A stretch of 23,969 nt of DNA from JBMNOU01 sp050943215 (GCA_050943215.1 JBMNOU010000026.1:1-23969), one strand, 5' to 3'; counted from the first letter of the stretch, positions 1-7,361 are shown. The notes: generated by a model from the sequence alone, not told the origin. Numbers and translations: made by a program.

Positions 1-146
1 TGGGGTGGGTCATTCTTACCATTCTCAATTAAATTAATAAGCATGGCCGATCTATCAACCTTTTTACCTAGATCTGCTTGCGTCATTTTGGGTATTTGAG
101 TTGTTCTTAGTTGCTGAAGATATTCTCCAAACTGGTTATTTGGCAA
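1..146 (-). CDS. XRE-family HTH regulator, N-terminal part (cut by window edge)
   Basis: About 48 residues are visible, beginning PNNQFGEYLQQLRTTQ and continuing through MTQADLGKKVDRSA and LINLIENGKNDPP. This is the usual first half of a Cro/C1-type helix-turn-helix: helix 1, then a TQADLGKK recognition unit, then an 'I..IENGK..P' turn. The start chosen is the TTG at 146, because AGGTG lies six bases upstream; a GTG at 155 is in the same frame but has no ribosome-binding site. A consensus promoter and a palindrome lie directly upstream, which suggests autoregulation. The rest of the gene lies beyond the left edge, so any C-terminal domain (peptidase, sensor) is unknown. Confidence 0.75.
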   Translation of the reverse strand, partial: MPNNQFGEYLQQLRTTQIPKMTQADLGKKVDRSAMLINLIENGKNDPP

Positions 147-156
147 CAATATCACC

Positions 157-180
157 TAAATAAATAAATTTATTTATTTA
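157..180. promoter_or_regulatory. Perfect 24-bp AT-only palindrome, candidate operator of the XRE regulator
   Basis: The two 12-bp arms (TAAATAAATAAA and its complement) match without a mismatch or spacer. The palindrome touches the -10 box at 180 and covers the expected transcription start, 11 bp before the TTG start codon of the XRE gene. A repressor bound here would block initiation. Two-fold symmetry and position are seen directly; binding by the adjacent XRE protein is inferred. Confidence 0.6.
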
Positions 181-208
181 TTATAATTTATTCTTAATTC
201 TTTGTCAA
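180..208 (-). promoter_or_regulatory. Consensus sigma-A promoter for the XRE gene
   Basis: On the minus strand a perfect -35 box TTGACA (203-208) is followed, after exactly 17 bases, by a perfect -10 box TATAAT (180-185). The expected start point falls inside the 24-bp palindrome. A 12/12 match at ideal spacing is rare, so this should be a strong promoter that must be held in check by a repressor. Confidence 0.85.
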
Positions 209-303
209 TTATTTATTCGATCGTCGCTGCTATTTCCATTATTAGTGACTGATGAAATATATCGTGACTAGCATTCCTATTGACGAAATCTTGGAGGTTA
301 ATT

Positions 304-331
304 AAAAAAGCATCCTGATGGACGCTTTTTT
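304..331 (-). terminator. Hairpin terminator after the protease gene; copy A of a flanking repeat
   Basis: The outer stem AAAAAAGC / GCTTTTTT (304-311 / 324-331) and inner stem TCC / GGA enclose a TGAT loop, with a T-run on the minus strand. It lies 26 bases beyond the stop codon of the S8 protease gene. A closely similar hairpin with the same loop is found at 4012-4039, on the other side of the two-gene cassette. Confidence 0.7.
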
Positions 332-356
332 GTTGTCGATATAAGGTTAATATACC

Positions 357-2849
357 CTAACTTTGATCTGATCTATGAGGAACTTCTATTTCAATTGTTT
401 GTGTGGTTGAAACTTGTATCTCAGTAACTATTGGAGTATATAAATCCACTTCGATTCCTGGCGTAGATATTGACACAACTAGTGAGTAGCGAACATTATC
501 ATTGTAACGATGTAAATAACCGCGTTCTCTCCACCATCCAATTACAGGGTATATAGCAATGAATCGAGCCTCACAAAGATCGGCCGCATTTTGTAGTCTA
601 GAATCAGAATGTACTGAACCTACATCTCGATTGTCAGAGCCAAGATGCCAATATTCACTGCCACTTGTTCCTTCTCCTTTATCCTGTGGGTCTTCTCCCC
701 GCATTTTTACATTTATTCGTTTAATAAAGTCCTGTTTATTTTCATTTTTATTTATGACATCGAACCTTAGGCCACAAGAAGGATAACGATATCTATCCTT
801 CCAGCCAATTTCACCTGGTCCAGGTTCAATGAAATAGGATAGAGTAACTCTCATTTCTGCCTGTACTTCCCCCAAATCCCTCAGCAAGTCCTCAGGCCAC
901 GGGATTTTATGAATATGCATTTCGTTCATGCTGTCTTTTTCAAATGGCTGCAGCTCGCCTTCGATAACAAGATTCACGCTATTGTTCATACAATGGAGGG
1001 CTGTTTCTAAATTAGGAATTCCATATCCGCAGGATCGTAGCAGATTGCGGCGTCCTTTTGTTTTAGTATCAGGTTGACCAAATTGCCGAATCATTGCATC
1101 AGTCCATCGTGCAGAGTGAATCATTAACGCACGTATAGTTTCAGGCCATGCGTCTGGATATTCTGCCATTAACTGAGCAGCTATATAGGAAGCTTGCGCT
1201 GTAGCCGAGCTTGTACCCCATGTAGTTGTAAATAAACGTGATAGAGGTTTAAAATACGTTGTTAATAATGATAAGTCTTCACATTCAGTAACATTAGTTC
1301 CGTCGGTTACCATATTACCACCATCACATAGGATTTCAGGTTTTATGGGCCACTTAGGGTTCCACGACACCGAAGTCGAACTATAAGGCGACAGTTGCCC
1401 AGCATCAGCAACCGGTTGATAATTTGCATACAGACCATTTGTAATCCGTATTAAATTATTATATGCCCCGACCGTAATGGCATTCCAAGCTTGGCCTGGG
1501 CTTTCAACGGAATGCAATATATTTGTATTATAATAATGTTGTGGATCAACTATTTCAAGTGGATGAACATTACCTGCGCTAACAAAGAATAATCTTTTGT
1601 TCTCGCCATTTACTCCGGCAACAATACTATCGACAGCACCAGACCAAGAAGTTGGGCTACCGTCTGGTGTATTGTATTTTTCTGATGTAACGGCCATACA
1701 GATAGCACGGTTGGTATGCGGGCGGCTAATCTCAGCCAAATATATTGCTCTTTGGGTTATTGCTCCATATAACTGAGGTTCATTCTCTTCATTTGAGGGT
1801 AGAATTTTGACTGATTCAATTTTATGCTTAACTACATAGCGACTTGTAGATAAAAGCTTCTCCTCTAAACTTTTATATAACGAAACACCTGCCATCTCTG
1901 TCCCATGGCCATCCTTGTCATCGCTTCCCCAAGAAGATTCAACTGATTGCACAGTATCTTCACCATCAACTGCAGATAAAAGTAGGGGATGTCCACTATT
2001 AATGCCTGTATCTAATATACAAACGGCTGTATTTGAAATATCATAATCTAGACGTGACAGCAACTCATTTGCCCAATCGCGTTGTTCTTTTACCGTCAAC
2101 TCTTCAAAGAAACTTGCAAGCTCTGGTGCCCTTCGTATCTCCGCTACATAAGAGAAATTACTTATTACATTACTAAGTTGCTCGGCACTAGCAAATACCA
2201 ACTTAATTAAGCGCTCGGGGAATTTAATAGATCGATCGTCACAGGGGATTTTCAAATCTATGCAACATTTTGAGAAGGCATCCTCAACAACTTTAAAATC
2301 ATCCTTTTCTACCCTAAGCCATATCTCACACCAAGCGGGTGTTGTAACAGGGATTGCTGTTTTCGCCCCAATCCAAAATGCATCAAGAAAAGCCAGTTTT
2401 ACATCTTCGATACTATTTATAAGCTCATCGTATCTTGCTTTCCCTTTCTCATTATACGTAGAAAGATATTTGTCAACTTTCCCGATGAAGTATGCTTCTT
2501 TTCCATCAGGGACATAAACGGTAGCTCGAGCTATATCGTTCTCTTCATCAATCCTAACATTTAAAAGCCTTATACCAACATTTAAATTCTCCAAGCTTTT
2601 TACCGCAAGATCATGGCTCTTTAAACTTGAAAACTCTAGATAGGTGCCTTCCTTATACCGAATTGCCGCTACTTGTTTTTGTGTTAATGATTGTGAATAA
2701 GCTTCTTGAAATCGACGTGTGAGATAGGCAGCATGCGCATTAACATCTCTTTCGGGTATTCTTTTTTCGGCTCCGCGGGTCCTCCTTGAAACGTATGGTA
2801 ACGGTTCAATAGTGTTACTAAGAAATATGTTTTTCTTTGGAGCCTCCAT
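357..2849 (-). CDS. ietS: S8 (subtilisin-like) serine protease of an IetAS-type anti-phage pair
   Basis: An 830-residue protein with no signal peptide, so cytoplasmic. The subtilase domain covers about residues 270-620. The catalytic triad is visible as Asp280 (ILDTG), His315 (DGHGTE) and Ser547 (GTSSA), with the oxyanion Asn427 in SAGN. About 270 residues precede the domain and about 200 mostly beta-type residues follow it. The start has only one base between it and the stop codon of the upstream AAA ATPase gene, so the two are co-translated. The AAA ATPase plus S8 protease pair is the known composition of the IetAS phage-defence system; the expectation from that system is an ATPase-triggered protease acting on phage infection. 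Target and trigger are not known from the sequence. All catalytic residues are present and the reading frame is intact, so it should be functional. Confidence 0.88.
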   Translation of the reverse strand: MEAPKKNIFLSNTIEPLPYVSRRTRGAEKRIPERDVNAHAAYLTRRFQEAYSQSLTQKQVAAIRYKEGTYLEFSSLKSHDLAVKSLENLNVGIRLLNVRIDEENDIARATVYVPDGKEAYFIGKVDKYLSTYNEKGKARYDELINSIEDVKLAFLDAFWIGAKTAIPVTTPAWCEIWLRVEKDDFKVVEDAFSKCCIDLKIPCDDRSIKFPERLIKLVFASAEQLSNVISNFSYVAEIRRAPELASFFEELTVKEQRDWANELLSRLDYDISNTAVCILDTGINSGHPLLLSAVDGEDTVQSVESSWGSDDKDGHGTEMAGVSLYKSLEEKLLSTSRYVVKHKIESVKILPSNEENEPQLYGAITQRAIYLAEISRPHTNRAICMAVTSEKYNTPDGSPTSWSGAVDSIVAGVNGENKRLFFVSAGNVHPLEIVDPQHYYNTNILHSVESPGQAWNAITVGAYNNLIRITNGLYANYQPVADAGQLSPYSSTSVSWNPKWPIKPEILCDGGNMVTDGTNVTECEDLSLLTTYFKPLSRLFTTTWGTSSATAQASYIAAQLMAEYPDAWPETIRALMIHSARWTDAMIRQFGQPDTKTKGRRNLLRSCGYGIPNLETALHCMNNSVNLVIEGELQPFEKDSMNEMHIHKIPWPEDLLRDLGEVQAEMRVTLSYFIEPGPGEIGWKDRYRYPSCGLRFDVINKNENKQDFIKRINVKMRGEDPQDKGEGTSGSEYWHLGSDNRDVGSVHSDSRLQNAADLCEARFIAIYPVIGWWRERGYLHRYNDNVRYSLVVSISTPGIEVDLYTPIVTEIQVSTTQTIEIEVPHRSDQS

Positions 2850-2850
2850 T

Positions 2851-3801
2851 CTACGCCTCCTTGTAAGCCGATAATCTTTCGGTGATCAAAGATTTTAACT
2901 CCATTTCGCTAATTGCTTGATCTTTTAATATTGACTGCTTAATGGCGTCATCACAGACTTTAACAATTTCCGCCTGACTAAGATGTATCGCTTGATTAAC
3001 CAACTCTTCTGAAGGTATAAGATTAGAAAATCCCCCAAGTCTTATTTCAAATAGCTTTAATACTTCGGCTTTTGTTGGTAAAGAGTAATGTAAAACATCG
3101 TCGAAACGACGAAATAGCGCCTGGTCCAATATTTTATGATTATTCGTAGCTGCTATTATTATACTTTCAGAACTATCCTGTTCAATAAACTGAAGGAATG
3201 AGTTTAAGACACGACGCATTTCACCAACTTCATTATCCATGCTCCTATCTGCACCTATTGCATCAAACTCATCAAACAAATAAACACCAATGATACTATA
3301 GATTGAATCAAAAATCTGACGAAGCTTTACACTGGTTTCACCCATAAACTTAGTCACAAGCTTATCCATTTGAACCACAAACAATGGAAGATGTAGCTCC
3401 GAAGCGATTACTGATGCTGTTAAAGTTTTTCCCGTACCTGGGGCTCCTTCAAGCAATATCTTTCTTCTATTTGTTAAACCGTATTTCTTTAACTTATTAC
3501 GATTAGTAAATTCATTCAGAACGCGATAAATTCTATTGTAAACTTCCTCTGAAACTACTAAGTCTGATAACCGATTATCAGGCATAGACATAATAAACAT
3601 ATTGTTCTGGTTGTTAATCTGAACAACTTTGTTCTTTAGAAAGTTCGTTTTTTCAAGTAGCCCTTTAAGTTCACGTGCCAAAACTACATGATTTTGTTTA
3701 GCCTCATAAGCAGCGATTTGAAGAACAACTGTCTTAAATTTTTCATCGTCCCGATCCAGATGAGCCTTAATTAGACTTTTTATTTGGTCTGCTGTAGCCA
3801 T
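2851..3801 (-). CDS. ietA: AAA+ ATPase, partner of the S8 protease (IetA-like)
   Basis: A 316-residue AAA+ protein. The N-terminal ~75 residues are helical and probably a partner- or substrate-binding part. The ATPase core follows: Walker A GAPGTGKT (119-126), Walker B VYLFDEFD (173-180), sensor 1 AATN (217-220) and arginine finger RR (231-232), then a C-terminal helical lid. The layout is like the FtsH/spastin-type AAA clade. The ATG at 3801 follows GGAGGTGAGCTC, a good ribosome-binding site. It is the first gene of a two-gene operon; the protease begins one base after its stop codon. In the IetAS system both genes are required for phage protection; here the role is assigned by homology of the pair, not by experiment. 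Confidence 0.88.
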   Translation of the reverse strand: MATADQIKSLIKAHLDRDDEKFKTVVLQIAAYEAKQNHVVLARELKGLLEKTNFLKNKVVQINNQNNMFIMSMPDNRLSDLVVSEEVYNRIYRVLNEFTNRNKLKKYGLTNRRKILLEGAPGTGKTLTASVIASELHLPLFVVQMDKLVTKFMGETSVKLRQIFDSIYSIIGVYLFDEFDAIGADRSMDNEVGEMRRVLNSFLQFIEQDSSESIIIAATNNHKILDQALFRRFDDVLHYSLPTKAEVLKLFEIRLGGFSNLIPSEELVNQAIHLSQAEIVKVCDDAIKQSILKDQAISEMELKSLITERLSAYKEA

Positions 3802-3834
3802 GAGCTCACCTCCAAGAGAAAAAATTCCCCATTT

Positions 3835-3863
3835 ATTATATAGGATAATTCGATATGCCGCAA
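3835..3863 (-). promoter_or_regulatory. Probable promoter of the ATPase-protease operon
   Basis: The minus strand carries TATAAT (3835-3840) with TTGCGG (3858-3863) 17 bases upstream. The -10 box is perfect and the -35 box matches TTGACA in only three positions. It sits 34 bases before the ATG of the ATPase gene. No palindrome is evident here. Confidence 0.5.
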
Positions 3864-4011
3864 TATGGTAATTAATTACTCATGCTCCATACTGCTCATT
3901 GCATTAATTTTAACACAATTTTATCAGTTTATCTGTACCAAAAAACGGGTGTCATAGCCGATCAATCTTTATTAAACGTTTCCTGGAACAGCATTACCCC
4001 TTATATAATGA

Positions 4012-4084
4012 AAAGAAGCATCCTGATGGATACTTCTTTCATGGTCGCTGTTATGTGCTTTTCTTCTGTCGATACAGGTCAAAT
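4012..4084. repeat. Copy B of the repeat flanking the IetAS cassette, with hairpin
   Basis: AAAGAAG (4012-4018) pairs with CTTCTTT (4033-4039) and ATCC with GGAT around a TGAT loop. The core AAGCATCCTGATGGA is identical to that at 309-322. Further on, TGTCGATACAGGTCAAA (4068-4084) resembles TGTCGATATAAGGTTAA (334-350), which follows copy A, although copy B carries about 25 extra bases between the two blocks. The remaining sequence between 3865 and 4286 holds no convincing gene; the 71-codon plus-strand ORF there has no ribosome-binding site or recognisable motif. Confidence 0.6.
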
Positions 4085-4286
4085 CATCCTAAAATAAATG
4101 CAGTACATCCGCCAACGTAAATCCCCTTCGCTAATCATTTGCTAAACGGAGCACATGCTACGCTGCGGAATCCATAGTGTTGTGGAAGGCTGTGTCTAAA
4201 ACACAATCGCTCAAAGTCCCGTAATATAGAGGGTTCTGCGGAATAGGCACTATGTCATAATATCCAGTAACAAACGGTTATCCTAA

Positions 4287-4331
4287 CTCCTAAGCGTGAG
4301 GTCACCGGTTCAAATCCGTTCGGGCGCGCCA
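4287..4331 (+). other. Truncated 3' part of tRNA-Arg(CCU): integration junction (att)
   Basis: From the anticodon loop CTCCTAA (anticodon CCU at 4289-4291) the sequence runs through the 3' anticodon stem GCGTG, variable loop, T-arm ACCGG-TTCAAAT-CCGTT, acceptor strand CGGGCGC, discriminator G and an encoded CCA. The bases to the left do not form the matching D-arm, acceptor or 5' anticodon stem, so the tRNA is not complete. Such 3' fragments are left when a tyrosine integrase inserts an element into a tRNA gene; an integrase gene starts its 3' end 170 bases away. The T-stem has one C/T mismatch, consistent with a non-functional copy. Confidence 0.8.
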
Positions 4332-4362
4332 ATGAAACCCAGTGTTTATGCGGGTTTGCGCG

Positions 4363-4404
4363 AAATCACCTCTCTTGATCTTGTGAGATCAAGAGAGGTG
4401 ATTT
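4363..4404. terminator. Long perfect hairpin (19-bp stem) beyond the att fragment
   Basis: Bases 4363-4381 and 4386-4404 are exact reverse complements around a TGTG loop. On the plus strand the stem is followed by a T-rich tract, as expected of a rho-independent terminator for transcription coming from the tRNA side. Read from the integrase side there is no good T-run, so termination in that direction is less certain. Confidence 0.65.
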
Positions 4405-4428
4405 TCTTTGTTTTTCTTCTGAATTTTG

Positions 4429-4492
4429 TGCTAAGAAATCGATGCCCTATTCACACCATTTAGAGATTTTCTTAGCACTTTGCTAAGAAAAT
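4429..4492. repeat. Three copies of TGCTAAGAAA near att; candidate integrase arm sites
   Basis: TGCTAAGAAA occurs at 4429-4438 and 4481-4490, and in inverted orientation at 4468-4477. The last two form a 12-bp hairpin with a CTT loop (4466-4477 / 4481-4492) eight bases after the integrase stop codon. The hairpin may end the integrase transcript. The direct repeats between att and int also fit arm-type binding sites for the integrase N-terminal domain, as known from Tn916-like integrases. Confidence 0.45.
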
Positions 4493-4499
4493 TTTGAGG

Positions 4500-6005
4500 T
4501 CAGGCAATACTATTAGCAGAATTCTTCGTCATAGACATAAACGCAACAAACTGCTTGAACAGCTCAGGATTATTTTTCACGGCAGATAGAAGTTCTTCTT
4601 CTTCGGATTTGCGTTCATCCTTGCGGTAAAAGTCATCATTCATGGCATTGGCAATCCGTATCCGATCTTCATCGATAATGCGTGAATATTGATGCGTGAC
4701 CATCTTGGGGTCTTTTTGCCCATTTTCGCCCTGTACCGCTTTAATGTCCCCGCCAGATACTCTCAATTTGTAAGTTGTTGCGGTAGAACGGATGCTATGG
4801 AACACATATTGTTTGTCGCCGTGCTTAGGCTTTATGCCCATTTCATTCAGCACCCGTTGAAACCGTTTGTTCAAATGTTCTGTCATAACGGGCCTTCCAT
4901 TTTCCTGGCAAATCAGCATGCCGTAATCATAATAGCTATCACCAAGTACGATTTTTAGTTCTTCCTGCATTTCTCGCAGCTTCATAATTTTACTGTACAC
5001 CATTTCAGGGAGATAAGCATTTCGGTCGCTTCCTCCGTCTTCCTTGGTATTCTTCAGTACAACCACGGATTTGCAACGCGGATCGGAGCTTGGGAACTTA
5101 AAATACACCTTGGTTTTTTTGACTTTCTCCAAAGCCTGCTTGTTTACACGGTCAATGGCTTTATGGATATAGAGGATTCTTCTTTGCGGATCGACGATGT
5201 CCTCCCACTGCAATCCACCAACTTCGCCGCCGCGCATTGAGCCTGCAAAAGCAAGGTTCATGGCACAATGAATTAAATACAAATCATAAACGTCCGGGTT
5301 ATCCGTATATTTCAATACCCGATCAATCTCGTCGGGAGTTAGTGCTGGTCTTTCCTCGCTCTTGTATTCAGGCACGGTTGCATCGAGAAATGGGTTGCTG
5401 TCAATGTGCTGCCACTTTTTAGCCCTATTAAAAGCGCATCGTAAGATTTTGTGTATGTCATTTACGGTGCTTGCAGTGACGAATTCACCGGATTTTTGGT
5501 TATATTTTGTGTCAACTTGAGGACACTCTGTAATCAACCACACATAATACTTGTCGATGGCTTTTACCGTAAATTTTGTAATGGGAACGCCCTGCCAATA
5601 GTCATATACGTAATTCTCAAGAAGGCTTGTCGAACTTTGGTAATAGGAAGTACCCCATTTTTTAATGCCATATATCCTGATAAATTCCTCCATAAACGGT
5701 TTCAACAATAAGCCGTCTCCATCACTTGGAATTTCGGACTTCGCCTGTTCGTCAATCGGGTTAAATGCCCTCTGCGCCTTATTGATTTGAGCGGCGTTAA
5801 TGGATTTCTCACGCAAACTATGATGTTCTTCATTCACAACATGCGTCTTTATTCCCAGAGCCTCTTCACGTTCAATTTCCGCTTTTCGAGCTTTTGCTTG
5901 ATTCTTGGTATATCCAGATTCCCATTCTTGATGTCGGTCGTCTCCTTCGCCATTTTGATAAATGACTGCCCAGGTGTTCTTACTTCTTTGTCTAATAGAT
6001 GCCAT
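4500..6005 (-). CDS. Tyrosine recombinase / site-specific integrase
   Basis: A 501-residue phage/ICE-type integrase that catalyses insertion and excision at the att site. Its N-terminal part (about 1-50, SIRQRSKNTWAVIYQ) is the arm-binding AP2-like domain. A SAM-like core-binding domain covers about 100-215 and the catalytic domain about 220-450. Catalytic residues seen are Arg258 (SMRGGE), His403 and Arg406 (HSIRSTAT) and Tyr440 (THQYS). The usual second His of the GH box is replaced in QGENGQ, a variation to note. The start follows GGGAGGTATTTAACG and lies two bases after the stop of a small leader ORF. The gene faces the truncated tRNA-Arg fragment, which it probably recognises. Confidence 0.92.
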   Translation of the reverse strand: MASIRQRSKNTWAVIYQNGEGDDRHQEWESGYTKNQAKARKAEIEREEALGIKTHVVNEEHHSLREKSINAAQINKAQRAFNPIDEQAKSEIPSDGDGLLLKPFMEEFIRIYGIKKWGTSYYQSSTSLLENYVYDYWQGVPITKFTVKAIDKYYVWLITECPQVDTKYNQKSGEFVTASTVNDIHKILRCAFNRAKKWQHIDSNPFLDATVPEYKSEERPALTPDEIDRVLKYTDNPDVYDLYLIHCAMNLAFAGSMRGGEVGGLQWEDIVDPQRRILYIHKAIDRVNKQALEKVKKTKVYFKFPSSDPRCKSVVVLKNTKEDGGSDRNAYLPEMVYSKIMKLREMQEELKIVLGDSYYDYGMLICQENGRPVMTEHLNKRFQRVLNEMGIKPKHGDKQYVFHSIRSTATTYKLRVSGGDIKAVQGENGQKDPKMVTHQYSRIIDEDRIRIANAMNDDFYRKDERKSEEEELLSAVKNNPELFKQFVAFMSMTKNSANSIA

Positions 6006-6007
6006 CG

Positions 6008-6106
6008 TTAAATACCTCCCATAACCCGTTCACAAGTATAAGGAGCAGGGTTCCTATGTCCTGCGAATAATTTGTACTCTAATTTCAACTGAGATTGTTT
6101 CTCCAT
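6008..6106 (-). CDS. 32-residue leader ORF upstream of the integrase
   Basis: The peptide begins MEKQSQLKLEYKLFAGHRN and ends CERVMGGI. AGGAGG precedes the ATG by nine bases, a strong ribosome-binding site. The last codons contain the GGGAGG ribosome-binding site of the integrase, and the stop codon is two bases before the integrase ATG, so translation of the leader probably controls integrase translation. I do not recognise the peptide family. The good ribosome-binding site and coupling make it more credible than a chance ORF. Confidence 0.6.
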   Translation of the reverse strand: MEKQSQLKLEYKLFAGHRNPAPYTCERVMGGI

Positions 6107-6115
6107 GATATGTAG

Positions 6116-6164
6116 CCTCCTACAGAATATAGCCTTGCGCTTAGCTTGACTGTATTGTAGGAGG
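6116..6164 (-). promoter_or_regulatory. Inverted repeat able to hide the leader-ORF ribosome-binding site
   Basis: On the minus strand CCTCCTACA (6156-6164) is the exact complement of TGTAGGAGG (6116-6124), and the latter contains the AGGAGG used by the 32-codon leader ORF. The arms are 31 bases apart. A long-range RNA stem would mask the ribosome-binding site and so, through coupling, lower integrase synthesis. Pairing is seen in sequence; regulation is inferred. Confidence 0.5.
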
Positions 6165-6214
6165 AATTAACAATAGATTCAAAGGTGCGAATTTTTAATT
6201 TGCACACTTGACAA

Positions 6215-6448
6215 TTATATTTGACTATCAAGCCATTCATCGAAGCTCTTTTTTGAAATGCGGATATGCCTGCCAACGTTGATACTTTTGAATTCATTGT
6301 TTTTTACCAATGCGTAAGCGGTGGATTTACTTATGCCCAAAATGTTTTGTATTTCTTCTACCGTGTAAGTTCTCTTTTCATTTTGCGCAGGTGTATACGA
6401 GAAAGGCAGCGATATCCCTAAATTTGCTCTATCTTCTTCTTTGCTCAT
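6215..6448 (-). CDS. Excisionase-like MerR/HTH_17 DNA-binding protein
   Basis: A 77-residue protein with a winged helix-turn-helix: YTVEEIQNILGISKSTAYALVKNNEFKSINVGRHIRISKKSFDEWL. This is the typical excisionase/HTH_17 pattern, with 'S..TAY.L' in the recognition helix and 'VG...RI....' in the wing. It lies one small ORF upstream of the integrase, the usual place for the directionality factor. Its start overlaps the stop of the PemK gene by four bases (ATGA), so the two are translationally coupled. It probably bends DNA at att and favours excision; a repressor role cannot be excluded. Confidence 0.82.
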   Translation of the reverse strand: MSKEEDRANLGISLPFSYTPAQNEKRTYTVEEIQNILGISKSTAYALVKNNEFKSINVGRHIRISKKSFDEWLDSQI

Positions 6449-6807
6449 CCTGCATCCCTCTTGTCAAGGCCCACGCTGACCGCAAGGGCAGTGTCAATGC
6501 TATGCATATCGTCCTGGTCGAGAACGCCTATAAACTCCTTCAGCCGTTGTTTGTCAATCGTGCGTATCTGTTCCAACAACACGATAGATTCTCGGTCAAG
6601 CCCGTTCTGCGCGGGTAAAAGGCATTGTGTGGGCAAAAGCGTTTTCATGGATTTACTGGTTATCGCCGCAATAATGATGGTAGGGCTGTGCTTATTTCCA
6701 ACGTCGTTCTGAATAACGAGAACAGGACGGATACCGCCCTGTTCGCTGCCAATGACCGGGTTTAGGTCGGCGTAATATAGATCGCCTCTCAATATGGATT
6801 TGTTCAT
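6445..6807 (-). CDS. PemK/MazF-family endoribonuclease toxin
   Basis: A 120-residue protein with the MazF core: RGDLYYADLNPVIGSEQGGIRPVLVIQND, then HSPTIIIAAITSK, and a C-terminal LEQIRTIDKQRL. The conserved Arg in 'GGIRPVLVIQN' and the Thr/Ser of 'AAITSK' belong to the RNase site. In a standard pair the antitoxin gene lies immediately upstream. Here there is no recognisable antitoxin: upstream is about 600 bp without a gene, and downstream is the excisionase-like HTH protein with a four-base overlap. The HTH protein could act as a regulator, or the toxin may be an orphan. An AGGGAGG ribosome-binding site precedes the ATG. Confidence 0.85.
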   Translation of the reverse strand: MNKSILRGDLYYADLNPVIGSEQGGIRPVLVIQNDVGNKHSPTIIIAAITSKSMKTLLPTQCLLPAQNGLDRESIVLLEQIRTIDKQRLKEFIGVLDQDDMHSIDTALAVSVGLDKRDAG

Positions 6808-7361
6808 GTAAGATAAACCTCCCTTGAAAATTCACACCGAAAGCGGTATGTAGGGAAGTCGGGCGCGCAGCTTTTAAGATTGGAGAGGCATAGAAAACAA
6901 GCCCTTTTCTCTCGAAATCCGCTTTGCGCCCGGTTCCGTATTTTCAAGCGCCTCTATTTGTCCTCGACACCCCAAGACGCTTCGGGAAGTCATCAAGCGG
7001 CTGGCAGCTAACCAGCGCCACGGGAGTTTCACCCCAACTGTGGTTCTCACAGAGCCGCCCTCATTGCGTGATCCCGCGTTCGCGGGGCTGTGACTGGACG
7101 GGAGTATCATTATCCCCATTGCCTGTTATCGCCGTATCGGGGGCAACCCGATATTTATAGCCGGAGGTTTTTTCGCTCACTATGGTACAGAGCAGGCACA
7201 GACCGATAATAATAGTGGAATCTGTTTGCTTCCTGTTCCCGCAGATCATGGCGCAACCGCTAACGTGGCTTATGCGTTTGGGCAAAAGCAATGAGAATGT
7301 ACTTGATGAATAGATATTCTTTTTTTCAAGGAGCGCCCCATTCATCGCCGCTCTGACGAAG
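6808..7361. other. Gene-free stretch between PemK and the sigma-like gene
   Basis: Several overlapping ORFs of 78-94 codons occur on both strands, but none has a convincing ribosome-binding site plus a recognisable domain. A compact hairpin CCCGCG/CGCGGG lies near 7073-7086 and the GC content is high compared with the flanking integrase genes. It may hold decayed element genes or a structured RNA; I cannot decide from the sequence alone. Confidence 0.4.

Noticed and set aside
3882..4097. 71-codon plus-strand ORF between the IetAS cassette and the att fragment
   Set aside because: No ribosome-binding site, no known motif, and it runs through the repeat hairpin.
4250..4331. Complete tRNA gene
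   Set aside because: Only the anticodon loop and everything 3' of it match; no D-arm, 5' acceptor strand or 5' anticodon stem can be formed from the upstream bases.
6187..6209. Hairpin after the excisionase-like gene as a terminator
   Set aside because: The nine-pair stem has a mismatch and is not followed by a T-run on the minus strand.
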